Source: Planctomycetota bacterium
GTDB lineage: Bacteria > Planctomycetota > Planctomycetia > Gemmatales > Gemmataceae
Direction: 5' to 3'
Length of the DNA: 64,000 nucleotides
NCBI GenBank assembly: GCA_021413735.1
Contig: JAIOPV010000109.1
Location: 26,615 to 90,614, forward strand
Part shown: positions 10,918 through 19,094 of the stretch, one piece after another
How positions within the stretch are numbered: the first letter of the stretch is position 1
Layout: each line of letters opens with the position of its first letter
Notes under the pieces: generated by a model
Databases searched by the model: none
Seen by the model: only the letters and a program-made list of their open reading frames with translations
What the model was told of the DNA's origin: nothing
Translations under genes and position numbers: made by a program

Positions 10918-12165
10918 TCAACCGAACCGGCTCAACCCATACGGTGCGGGGTCGATGTGCGTCTTCCCCGCGCCGAGCATTTCCGACACGAGCTTCCCCG
11001 TCGCAGTCGCCATCGACAGCCCGAGCATGTTGTGCCCCGCCGCGATCAGCACATTCGACATTACCGGGCTGCGGTCGATCACTGGCAAGCCGTCGAACGT
11101 CATCGGTCGCCAGCCCCACCATTCTTCTTGCACTGGTTCCGCCAGCGGATCACGCAGATAGTGCTTCGCCGCGTCCGTGAGAATTGACAGTCGGGAACGG
11201 TTCATGCTGTCGTCGTAGCCCGCGAACTCCATCGTCGAACCGAGCCGATACCCTGACGCGAACGGCGTGACAGCAACGCGGTGTTCCTCGAAGATCAAAG
11301 GATATGTCGGGCACACTGCTGGTCGCGGCATCGTGAGCGAGTAACCCTTCCCAGGCTGAATCGGGATGCGGCAACCGAGTTCCGCGTTCAACAGCGGTGC
11401 CCACGCTCCGGTTGCAATCACGACCTGATCCGCCACGATATCGCCGGTGTTCGTGCGAAGGGCGGTCGCGGTATTGCCCGATTTCACGAAGCCGCTGACC
11501 GTGCAGTTCTCGCGAATCTCGACGCCGAGCCCGACCAGCACGCGACGCAACTCCGACATGAGCTTGTCTGGCCGCAGGTGGGCATCGGACTGATAGAGGT
11601 AGCCGCCAGCCATACCCGGCTTCAGGGCCGGTTCCAGTGCCGCCAGTTCCGACGAGTCGAAACGCTTGGCGGGCATCGCGAACTCGTGACTGAGCAGCTC
11701 GTCGGTGTGGGCGTAATGCTCGAAGTGCTTCGGCGTCTGAAACACGAAGAGCAGCCCCTTCGTTTCCCATTCGCACGAAATGTGTTCGTCCTGCAGCAAT
11801 TGGTCGTACAGGGCGCGCGACGAGTTCAAGAGCGCCTGGATGCTGCGACCCGTGGCGAGCATGTCGCGTTGATTGCAGCGACGGGCGAAGCCGAGGAACC
11901 AGCTGAGGTTTCGCAGCACGACCCCCGGCCGCACCTTCAACGGCGAGTTGCGATGGAAGAGCGTCTTCAGCGTGGACGTGATGGCACCCGGCACCGCGAG
12001 CGGCAGTACGTGACTCGGGCAGACGTAGCCGCAGTTGGCGTGCGAGCAAGCCGCTCCGAACTTTGCTCGATCGACGACGGTGACATGCCAGCCCGCTTTC
12101 GCGAGGTAATACGCAGAGCACGCCCCGACCACGCCGCCGCCGACAACCACGACACGCCCAGGCAT
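10918..12165 (-). CDS. dadA: DadA-type FAD-dependent amino-acid dehydrogenase
   Basis: A 415-residue FAD oxidoreductase of the DAO family. The N-terminal dinucleotide-binding site GGGVVGACSAYYLAKAG and the following Glu/Asp-type ribose binder (VVDRAKFG) are clear. The C-terminal GWRPMTFDGLPVIDRSP and GHNMLGLSMATATG are typical of D-amino-acid dehydrogenase small subunits. It would deaminate a D-amino acid and pass electrons to the quinone pool. Glycine or sarcosine oxidation is an alternative. I chose ATG 12165 so that the Rossmann strand starts at residue 4; the longer frame reads into the palindrome at 12190-12241. Confidence 0.85.
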   Translation of the reverse strand: MPGRVVVVGGGVVGACSAYYLAKAGWHVTVVDRAKFGAACSHANCGYVCPSHVLPLAVPGAITSTLKTLFHRNSPLKVRPGVVLRNLSWFLGFARRCNQRDMLATGRSIQALLNSSRALYDQLLQDEHISCEWETKGLLFVFQTPKHFEHYAHTDELLSHEFAMPAKRFDSSELAALEPALKPGMAGGYLYQSDAHLRPDKLMSELRRVLVGLGVEIRENCTVSGFVKSGNTATALRTNTGDIVADQVVIATGAWAPLLNAELGCRIPIQPGKGYSLTMPRPAVCPTYPLIFEEHRVAVTPFASGYRLGSTMEFAGYDDSMNRSRLSILTDAAKHYLRDPLAEPVQEEWWGWRPMTFDGLPVIDRSPVMSNVLIAAGHNMLGLSMATATGKLVSEMLGAGKTHIDPAPYGLSRFG

Positions 12166-12189
12166 ACAAGCCTCTGCCAAAAAATGGGA

Positions 12190-12241
12190 TTCGCCGCTTG
12201 CGGCGTAGCGCTCCATGGAGCGCTACGCCGCAAGCGGCGAA
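12190..12241. repeat. Perfect 52-base palindrome, GCCGCTTGCGGC family (copy 1)
   Basis: The sequence is completely self-complementary around CCATGG (12213-12218), with arms beginning ttcgccgcttgcggcgtagc. It lies 25 bases downstream of the DUF1549/1553 gene at 12267 and upstream of dadA. Related copies are at 27261, 32822, 40857 (half), 45038 and 51005. The placement after gene ends suggests terminator or RNA-stability function; no T-tract follows. Confidence 0.9.
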
Positions 12242-12266
12242 GAAATCACAGACTCGGCTCACCATC

Positions 12267-14753
12267 TTATTGATTGAACAGGAAGCCCTTGCTGTTCAGC
12301 AGCGCCCAGATGATGTTCTCATACGCCATCTTTGTGGTCTTTGCGGCCTTGTGCTTCTCGATGTGCTCAAGGGCCAGTTTCAACTTGTCCTCGCTCGGTT
12401 TGCTGCCGACTGCCACGACGAACAACTCCGTCACCTTCTCGGCGTCGGGACGTGGGTCCTTCGCGATCTGCTCGGCACGAGCGCCGGCGCGAGCAATCTT
12501 GTCCTGCACTTCCTGACTGTTCAGCAGGTGCAGCGTCATGGCGAGACTTGCCTCGTTTACCCGTTCGCACTCGCACGCACTGATACGCTGCGGGCGGCCG
12601 GTCACGTCCAGGAAGTACGACGCGAACGACTCGTCTGGCAGCATGATCGCACGGTTCGGCGAGAACTTGTCCGACGGCAGGCCTGGGAACACGGTCGGGC
12701 TGTCGGTCAACTTGCACACGGCGTCGAACAGCACTTCCGCTTGCAGACGCTTCGGATAGTAGCGGGCGAACGATTGCTTGTCGGCCGAGTTGAAGTCGTT
12801 CGGCATCGACGACAACTGATACGTGCGGCTCTTGCAAATCGTCTTCACGAGCGCCTTCAGGCTGTACTTGTTATCGATCAGGTTCTGTGCGAGCGCTTCG
12901 AGCAGTTCGGGATTCGACGGCGGGTTCGTGATTCGCATGTCGTCGAGCGGGTCAACGATGCCGCGACCGAAGAAGTGAGCCCAGTAACGGTTCGCCACGG
13001 CCTTCGCGAAGAACGGATTCTTCGGGCTCGTCATCCAGTCGGCGAACTTCTGGCGGGGGTCTTCGTCGGTGCCGGGGGTCATCGGCTCGCCGTCGAGCGG
13101 CTTCATCGGAGCCGTCTGGCCCGTGCGCTTGTTCTGCACATTGCCAGAGGTTTTCACGAACAGAATCTGCCGTTGGTTCTGCTGGTTGTTCTGCTGAATG
13201 CGGCCCGGAATCTGAACCGTCTTCGTGCCGACGCGAGCGAAGAACGCGGCGAAGCCCCAGTAATCGTCCTGGCTCCACTTTTCGTATGGGTGGTGGTGAC
13301 AGTTCGCACACGCGAGGCGCTGCCCCAGGAACACCTGGCTCACGTCATCGACGAAGTTCTCGGGCGTCTTCACTTCCTTGTACCACACCGTCGTCGGCGA
13401 CTTCGACTCGTCGCCGATCGCACACACGATGTCACGTGCGAAGTCGTCGTAGCCCTTGTCGGCCGCGATCGACTCACGAATCCAGGTGTGGAACGCGAAC
13501 GTGCCGTAAGCACGATCGGCCTGATTGCGGCGCTTCACGCGCAGGATGTCGGCCCACTTGTTCGCGAAGAAGTAGGCGTATTCGGGTGTCTCCAACAGGC
13601 TATCGACGAGCTTGTCACGCTTCTTCGAGTCTTTGCTCGCCAGGAACGCAGCAACGTCCGCCGGGTTCGGCAGCGTGCCGCACACATCGAGGTACACGCG
13701 GCGGATGAACACTTCATCGCTGCACAGTTCCGACGGCGTGATGTTCAGTTCCTTCCACTTGTTCGCGGTCGCCTTGTCGACAACCGTTTGCTCGGGGAAG
13801 TCGAACTTCACCACGTCGCCGGGTCGCGGGACGATCGCACGGAACACCGCGACGTTACCGTTGAAGCGCGCCATCACGGCGGCCTGGCCAGTCATGGCTT
13901 GAGTGGTCACGACGCCGGCTTCATTCACGCTTGCAATGTCAGCATCGTTGCTTTCGTACTGTGCCCGGCGGGTCACGTCTTCGACTGTGCCGTCCGAGAA
14001 GTGAGCGTGCACGGCGACCTGTTGCCGACCCTTGCGTTCGACAACACGGCTCTCCGGGTGAATCGTGATCTTCGTGACGGTTGGGTCGCTCGGCGTGCCA
14101 TACGGCAGGCCAGACGCGATCCACCGCCGAACGATCTTGTATTCTTCGCTGCCGACTTCGGTCTTCTTGCCGCCACCGTGAGCAGCGGTTCCGCTCATCT
14201 TCGTGAGAAGCAAGCTGGCTTCCGGCGAAGCCGGGAACACGCGGCGACCACGACCTTCCTTCAGCAGATTCTCGTAATCGAACTGCGGATCGAAGCCGAG
14301 GAGCGAGAGGCGGAAACCGTTCTGTCCCGCGATCTTTCCGTGACAGCCGCCGGAACTGCACGAGAGTTTCGTGAAGATCGGCACAACGTGATTCGGGAAG
14401 TTCAGGGGCAGCGGTGCTTCCATCTTCTCAGCAGTGACCGCCACGCGAATCGTCTTGCCCTCGAACGTCGCGGTGATCTCTGCGGAACCGTTCCCAACCG
14501 GGAATACCCGACCGTTCGGCTCGACGCGAACCACCTTGAGATCGGATGCGGTGTAGGTCGCAGCGCCCGACAAATCGACTTCGCGACCGTCAGCTTGTTT
14601 GCCGGTGATGAGCAGTTGTGGCGCGTCGTCCATTCCCTTGAGCTTGAGGCTGGTTGGGAACGCGGTGATTGCCGTCACGGGTTTGGGAGCCTGAGCAGTC
14701 GCGGCAGCGGCTGAGAGTAATGCGACGGCAGCGGTGAGCAGGAAGCGAGTCAT
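12267..14753 (-). CDS. Secreted BIG2-like/DUF1549/DUF1553 protein
   Basis: An 828-residue exported protein with a signal peptide (1-20, ending ATAQA). It has an Ig-like BIG2-type segment (about 25-110), a Cys motif CSSGGCHG resembling a c-type haem or zinc site, a second BIG2-like segment (about 215-300), DUF1549 (about 325-530) with CANCHHHPYEKW, and DUF1553 (about 580-800). The architecture is characteristic of Planctomycetes, where such proteins come with DUF1501 partners; the biochemical role is unknown. ATG 14753 is chosen for the signal peptide. It is the last gene of a minus-strand block of DUF1501 genes and ends near the palindrome at 12190. Confidence 0.92.
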   Translation of the reverse strand: MTRFLLTAAVALLSAAAATAQAPKPVTAITAFPTSLKLKGMDDAPQLLITGKQADGREVDLSGAATYTASDLKVVRVEPNGRVFPVGNGSAEITATFEGKTIRVAVTAEKMEAPLPLNFPNHVVPIFTKLSCSSGGCHGKIAGQNGFRLSLLGFDPQFDYENLLKEGRGRRVFPASPEASLLLTKMSGTAAHGGGKKTEVGSEEYKIVRRWIASGLPYGTPSDPTVTKITIHPESRVVERKGRQQVAVHAHFSDGTVEDVTRRAQYESNDADIASVNEAGVVTTQAMTGQAAVMARFNGNVAVFRAIVPRPGDVVKFDFPEQTVVDKATANKWKELNITPSELCSDEVFIRRVYLDVCGTLPNPADVAAFLASKDSKKRDKLVDSLLETPEYAYFFANKWADILRVKRRNQADRAYGTFAFHTWIRESIAADKGYDDFARDIVCAIGDESKSPTTVWYKEVKTPENFVDDVSQVFLGQRLACANCHHHPYEKWSQDDYWGFAAFFARVGTKTVQIPGRIQQNNQQNQRQILFVKTSGNVQNKRTGQTAPMKPLDGEPMTPGTDEDPRQKFADWMTSPKNPFFAKAVANRYWAHFFGRGIVDPLDDMRITNPPSNPELLEALAQNLIDNKYSLKALVKTICKSRTYQLSSMPNDFNSADKQSFARYYPKRLQAEVLFDAVCKLTDSPTVFPGLPSDKFSPNRAIMLPDESFASYFLDVTGRPQRISACECERVNEASLAMTLHLLNSQEVQDKIARAGARAEQIAKDPRPDAEKVTELFVVAVGSKPSEDKLKLALEHIEKHKAAKTTKMAYENIIWALLNSKGFLFNQ

Positions 14754-14813
14754 TGGCAGCTCCGACGGGAGGTGATTCTGGCGGGCAGGGTGAGCGTCGC
14801 CCGAGGGCGATGT

Positions 14814-14836
14814 GGGCACCGGAATTTCCGGTGCCC
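14814..14836. terminator. Perfect hairpin downstream of the 14865 lipoprotein gene
   Basis: GGGCACCGGAA and its complement TTCCGGTGCCC form an 11-bp stem around one unpaired T. It lies 28 bases after the lipoprotein stop on the minus strand and before the next gene's start at 14753. There is no T-run, so it may be a processing or attenuation hairpin rather than a strict terminator. Confidence 0.5.
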
Positions 14837-14864
14837 GTTGGAACAACAAACGCAGCGTCCCAGT

Positions 14865-15389
14865 TTACTTCTTTTTCGGCGGGTTTCCGGGCTTGGGAGT
14901 CTCGACGACTTTTGGTGTCTCTGCGGGGGCGGCGTCCGCCTTCAAACGAGTCAGTTTCCCAGTTCCGTCGGTCCCCGTGATCGTCATATTGTCACCGTCG
15001 ATCTGGATCTTCAAGCGGCTTTGGTCGCCTTTCCCGAAGAGTCCTCCGCCTTTCTTGGGATCATTCAATCCCGAAAACTCGACATCGTCTCCATTCAGGA
15101 GTTTGTACTTTCCGGACATGCTGGTCTTCTCGCCGGATTTGGCGATCATCTCCTGCATCGTGGGGTCGGTGAAGCCAGCCCCAACAGTGACCGTCCCGTC
15201 TTCCTTGAACTCGAAATACACATACGCCTTGAACGCCTCCATCATCTTGGCTTGTTCGTCAAACCCAGGGGCCGACACGAGTTTCCACTTCCCATTGATC
15301 TTGCCGGAGTTGTTTGAGCCGCAACCGGAAACAACGACGGCCAAACTCGCGAAGACAAGGAACGCGAGCTTTCGGGGTGCGAGCAGCAT
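14865..15389 (-). CDS. Small lipoprotein of unknown function
   Basis: A 174-residue protein with a lipoprotein signal: hydrophobic segment 9-21 and lipobox VSGC, Cys23 being the probable lipidated residue. The mature part begins INGKWKLVSAPG and continues with alternating short beta-type segments (FEFKEDGTVTVG, MSGKYKLLNGDDVEFSG, LKIQIDGDNMTITG), which resembles the small lipocalin-like stress lipoproteins of planctomycetes. The C-terminal 25 residues are Pro/Lys-rich. It stands between a DUF1501 gene and the DUF1549/1553 gene on the same strand, so it may be co-expressed with them. No function can be assigned. Confidence 0.8.
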   Translation of the reverse strand: MLLAPRKLAFLVFASLAVVVSGCGSNNSGKINGKWKLVSAPGFDEQAKMMEAFKAYVYFEFKEDGTVTVGAGFTDPTMQEMIAKSGEKTSMSGKYKLLNGDDVEFSGLNDPKKGGGLFGKGDQSRLKIQIDGDNMTITGTDGTGKLTRLKADAAPAETPKVVETPKPGNPPKKK

Positions 15390-15501
15390 GAATCTGCCTC
15401 AGTGAAGAAGAGCCCGAACGTCCGCAGAGGTTCGACGGGATACCGTTCGGGGCGATTCATTTGTACCGCCCCAAACGGTGAAATGCCAGCTTCGAAGCGG
15501 A

Positions 15502-16794
15502 TCAACTAATGAGTTCTTTCACGACATCGCGGTCGTCGAGAATGTACATCGGGCGACCAGCGCCGTTCGGGAACGTCATTGCTGGGTCGATGTCGAGTTG
15601 GCGGTAGATCGTGCTCAGCAGTTGCGGCACAGTCACCGGGCGATCCTTGGGTCGCTCGCCCTTCGCGGTGCTGGCCCCGACCGCTTGCCCCATCTTCAGC
15701 CCGCCGCCAGCGATCATGGCACCCATCACCGGGCTCCAGTGGTCGCGGCCCGCGTTCATGTTCACCTTCGGTGTGCGGCCGAACTCGCCCCACATCACCG
15801 TAATCACGTCGTCGCCCATGCCGCGATCGTGAAGGTCTTGGATCAGGTTCGCAATGCCACGGTCAACCTGAGGAAGCTGCTTCTTCAAGGTCTGGAAGTT
15901 CTGGCCGTGCGTGTCCCAGCCGCCGATGCTCAGCGTGACGCAACCGACGCCAGCTTCGACGAGCCGACGAGCGGTGAGGAACTGCTCGACGCCCTTGTAT
16001 CGTTCCTGAACCTTCTGGTCTTCCTTGCGGATGTCGAGAGCGTTGCGAACAACGCCAGCCGTCACCATTTCGATGGCCTTCTCGGTGTAGGAGTCCATGC
16101 CGAGCATGGTGCCGCTGGCGTCAATCTCACGACGGGTGTCGTCGAAGCTCGTGAGCAGGTTCTTGCGGTCGTCGAGGCGATCGACGGTCACGCCGTTGGC
16201 CATCTTCAGGTTCGAGTTGCCCTGACCGCTTGGGGTGAACGGACGATGCGCGATGCCGAGGTAACCCGGCTCTGTGCCGCGGCTCATGCCACGCAGCGAA
16301 ACGAATGGCGGCACAGCTCCGTTGCTCTCGGAACGCAACTTCGACACGACGGAGCCGAAGCACGGGTGATCGGCGATGCGGTTGACGCGATCCGGGTAGC
16401 CGGTCATCACGAGAGTGTCGCTGTGTTCATCAACCGACACAACCGAGCGGACGCAGGCGAGCTTGTCCCACATCTTGGCTTGCATCGGGAAGTGTTCGCA
16501 GATTTCAACGCCGGTCACGTTCGTCTTGATCGGGTTGAATTCACCCTTGAACTCGACGGGTGCCTCGGGCTTGAGGTCGTACATATCCATGTGCGACGGG
16601 CCACCGGGCAGGTAAATCATGATCGCGGCCTTGTTCGACCGCGAGGCTTGTTTCTTGGCTGTCGCCGCCGAAGCGGTGCGAGCGTGGAGCATGTCGGCCA
16701 GCGTGAGGCCAGCGCCGAATGCACCGATTTGCAGGAAGTCGCGGCGAGTGCCGCCATCACAGAACTTGTGAGATGCGCCGAGGAACCGCAGCAT
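15502..16794 (-). CDS. Tat-exported DUF1501 protein
   Basis: A 430-residue DUF1501 protein of the alkaline-phosphatase/sulfatase-like superfold. The N terminus carries a Tat signal (TRRDFLQIGAFGAG, residues 16-29) with cleavage after ASAA. Motifs of the family are YLPGGPSHMDMYDLKPEAP, GGWDTHGQNF and MWGEFGRTP. Catalytic activity of the family is not established. It lies downstream of a second DUF1501 gene (17059-18498) and upstream of the lipoprotein and DUF1549/1553 genes, the usual planctomycete association. The C terminus ends with the conserved GRPMYILDDRDVVKELIS. Confidence 0.92.
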   Translation of the reverse strand: MLRFLGASHKFCDGGTRRDFLQIGAFGAGLTLADMLHARTASAATAKKQASRSNKAAIMIYLPGGPSHMDMYDLKPEAPVEFKGEFNPIKTNVTGVEICEHFPMQAKMWDKLACVRSVVSVDEHSDTLVMTGYPDRVNRIADHPCFGSVVSKLRSESNGAVPPFVSLRGMSRGTEPGYLGIAHRPFTPSGQGNSNLKMANGVTVDRLDDRKNLLTSFDDTRREIDASGTMLGMDSYTEKAIEMVTAGVVRNALDIRKEDQKVQERYKGVEQFLTARRLVEAGVGCVTLSIGGWDTHGQNFQTLKKQLPQVDRGIANLIQDLHDRGMGDDVITVMWGEFGRTPKVNMNAGRDHWSPVMGAMIAGGGLKMGQAVGASTAKGERPKDRPVTVPQLLSTIYRQLDIDPAMTFPNGAGRPMYILDDRDVVKELIS

Positions 16795-16904
16795 GGTTCG
16801 CCCTCAAACGAAAGGAACGGAGCAGAAGGTGGGAAGCAACGCAATCGGGGTGTGGCGGGTACCGGGTGATCCGGTGATTTTGGTGGGATACCGTCAACTG
16901 GGTG

Positions 16905-16934
16905 GATGAGAAATCGACAGGTCGCGTTCTCATC
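16905..16934. repeat. Diverged GATGAGAA...TTCTCATC palindrome
   Basis: Arms GATGAGAA (16905-16912) and TTCTCATC (16927-16934) enclose atcgacaggtcgcg. This is a third, diverged member of the family seen in tandem at 3386-3459, sharing the arm and the GACAGGTCGC/GGCAGGCCGC core. It lies in the 264-base gap between the two DUF1501 genes; apart from this, I see no gene-like feature in that gap. Confidence 0.7.
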
Positions 16935-17058
16935 GCGTTCGCCCCGACAACTCGGATAATCACACAGGATTGGGGTGAAGTCAACTCAAAAAGCCGTCCG
17001 AATTCCCACGGAATCACCACGGGCTTCCGAAGTTGAGATGGCCCCTTAACGCCGCCAA

Positions 17059-18498
17059 TTAAACCAAAATCTCTTTCACCACGTTGCCGTGAACATCGGT
17101 TAAGCGGTAGTCGCGGCCCTGGAAGCGGAACGTCAGCTTCGTGTGGTCCATCCCCATCTGGTTGAGGATCGTCGCCTGCAAATCGTGAACGTGAACCGGG
17201 TTCTCCGTCACGTTGTAACCGATCTCATCCGACTGCCCGTAGAGCAGACCGGGCTTGAAGCCGCCGCCGGCGACCCACATTGTGTAGGCGTCGATGTGGT
17301 GGTCGCGACCGATCGTTTCGCGGCTCTCGCCCATCGGTGTGCGGCCGAACTCGCCACCCCACACGACAATCGTGCTGTCCAGCAGCCCCATTCGCTTCAG
17401 GTCTTTGATGAGCGCCGCACACGGCCGATCGACTTCCTTGCAAATGCTGTCGAGCGGTTTCGTGAGGTCCAGGCTGCCGCCGTGCATGTCCCAGTCGGTG
17501 TGATAGAGCTGCACGAACCGCACGCCGCGTTGAACCAGCCGACGAGCCAGCAGGCAGTTCGTGCCGAAGCTCGGCTTCCCCGGCGTGACGCCGTACATAT
17601 CGAGAACCTTCTGCGGCTCCTTCGACAGATCGGTCAGTTCCGGAGCCGACGTCTGCATCCGATACGCCATCTCGTAAGCCGCGATGCGCGTCTCGATTTC
17701 GGGGTCGCCGGTCGCGTCGAGTCGCAGCTTGTTCAGATCCTTCACGGCATCGACGAACTCACCCTGCTTCGCAATGTCGACGCCAGGAGGCGGTGCGAGG
17801 TCGAGAATGGGACTTGAGCCGCGAAGGAACGGCACGCCCTGATACACGCTCGGCAGGAAGCCCGACCCGTACAGGCTCGCGCCACCACGCGGACCCCGTG
17901 GCCCCGACTGCAGCACCACGAACCCAGGCAAACTGTCGCATTCGGAGCCGAGGCCATACGTGAGCCAGGCACCCATGCTCGGTCTACCAAACTGCGGCGA
18001 GCCAGTGTTGATGAAGCACTTCGCCGGGCCGTGGTTGAACACGTCCGTCTTCATGCTGCGAATCCAGCACAGTTCGTCGGCGACTTCGGCGTGATGCGGC
18101 AGCAACTCACTGATGTCCATGCCGCACTTGCCGGCTTTGTTGAACTTGCGGGCACAGCCGAGGATCTTGGCGTCGCCTTTGATGAAGGCGAACCGTTTGC
18201 CGTTGGTGAACGACTCGGGCACCTTCTGGCCGCTGAGTTCGTTGAGCTTCGGTTTCGGCTCGAAGAGTTCGAGTTGGCTCGGCGCACCGGCCATGAACAG
18301 GTAAATGACGGCCTTGGCCTTCGCGGGAAAGTGCGACTTCTTCGGTACGAGCGGGTCTTTGCGTTCGGTTGACGCCTGCGAATCGCGTGCGAGCAGCGAC
18401 GCGAGCGCCATCGACCCGACGCCAACGCCGCAATCGTGGAAGAAGTGCCGCCGCGTGCGGGCGAGTGTCAATGCGTTGTCAATGTCGTGTATTTGCAT
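17059..18498 (-). CDS. DUF1501 protein, second copy
   Basis: A 479-residue DUF1501 protein, longer than the neighbour and from a different subgroup. The N-terminal LARTRRHFFHDCGVGVGSMAL is a Tat-like signal. Family motifs are YLFMAGAPSQLELFEPKP, the RRLVQRGVRFVQLYHTDWDMHGG strand pair and VWGGEFGRTP. The C terminus ends HGNVVKEILV. In many planctomycetes this subgroup is directly downstream of a PSCyt1/DUF1549/DUF1553 gene. Here that partner is at 19095-21293, but an inverted-repeat cassette separates the two. Role unknown; export beyond the cytoplasmic membrane is inferred from the signal. Confidence 0.92.
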   Translation of the reverse strand: MQIHDIDNALTLARTRRHFFHDCGVGVGSMALASLLARDSQASTERKDPLVPKKSHFPAKAKAVIYLFMAGAPSQLELFEPKPKLNELSGQKVPESFTNGKRFAFIKGDAKILGCARKFNKAGKCGMDISELLPHHAEVADELCWIRSMKTDVFNHGPAKCFINTGSPQFGRPSMGAWLTYGLGSECDSLPGFVVLQSGPRGPRGGASLYGSGFLPSVYQGVPFLRGSSPILDLAPPPGVDIAKQGEFVDAVKDLNKLRLDATGDPEIETRIAAYEMAYRMQTSAPELTDLSKEPQKVLDMYGVTPGKPSFGTNCLLARRLVQRGVRFVQLYHTDWDMHGGSLDLTKPLDSICKEVDRPCAALIKDLKRMGLLDSTIVVWGGEFGRTPMGESRETIGRDHHIDAYTMWVAGGGFKPGLLYGQSDEIGYNVTENPVHVHDLQATILNQMGMDHTKLTFRFQGRDYRLTDVHGNVVKEILV

Positions 18499-18517
18499 TT
18501 GATTTCAGCCCTGGAAG

Positions 18518-19073
18518 GGCGTCGGATGGTAGCCAGGGGTGGAGCGAAGCGCAACCCCTGGAAACGCAAACGTAAATCCAAAAACGCGAACCAGCCAATC
18601 ACCCAAGCCCCGGAGGGGCGACAGAAGTTTCAATCGTCGACGACCGACCATGTGAACCGCGACTTCCACGATCCATCGCAATGGAGGTATTCCAGAAACG
18701 CTTGCGTGATTTGGGCTATGGTCAGATGCCCGTCAGCAACGAGAAGATCTCCCGCCGGAGCGCGATACTCCAATCGGAAAGGAGTGGAACCCGTCTCCCG
18801 GAGAAACCTCGCGGACACTTCTCCTGGCTCCCACATACAAGCTACCTGGATAAACGCTTCCTCAGACGCAGACAACACAGCGAATTTTCCGAACGTCTCT
18901 TCCGTCAATATCTGTTCAAGCTGGTCTGCGGTCACGTCCTCGATTTCGGGAAGATCGTCGGTCGTGAGTCGCATCGTTCTGTCGCCCCTCCGGGGCTTGG
19001 CGTTCTGTATATCGTCGGCTTCCAGGGGTTGCGCTCGAAGACTCGCTCCACCCCCTGGCTACCATCCGTCGCC
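18518..19073. mobile_element. Single-gene cassette with two nested pairs of inverted repeats
   Basis: Outer arms at 18518-18563 and 19020-19073 are complementary over about 45 bases (shared core ggatggtagccagggg) with small indels. Inner arms at 18605-18626 and 18977-18998 are perfectly complementary over 22 bases (aagccccggaggggcgacag and two more). Only the 114-residue gene 18630-18974 lies inside, filling the space almost exactly. The unit separates a DUF1549/1553 gene from its usual DUF1501 partner, which supports insertion. No transposase is present. Confidence 0.7.
18630..18974 (-). CDS. Small uncharacterised protein in inverted-repeat cassette
   Basis: A 114-residue soluble protein with no signal or membrane segment. 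It reads like a compact alpha/beta domain: an N-terminal helical region, strands FAVLSASEEAFIQVA and PFRLEYRAP, then LTIAQITQAFLEYLHCDG and the C-terminal SWKSRFTWSVVD. This pattern recalls small uncharacterised proteins, some described as immunity-like, which occur in many copies in planctomycetes; I cannot name a verified family. The stop and start codons lie 3 bases and 2 bases inside the inner inverted repeats, so gene and repeats form one unit. Confidence 0.7.
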   Translation of the reverse strand: MRLTTDDLPEIEDVTADQLEQILTEETFGKFAVLSASEEAFIQVACMWEPGEVSARFLRETGSTPFRLEYRAPAGDLLVADGHLTIAQITQAFLEYLHCDGSWKSRFTWSVVDD

Positions 19074-19094
19074 GCATCCGCGGCTAAAAACAAA

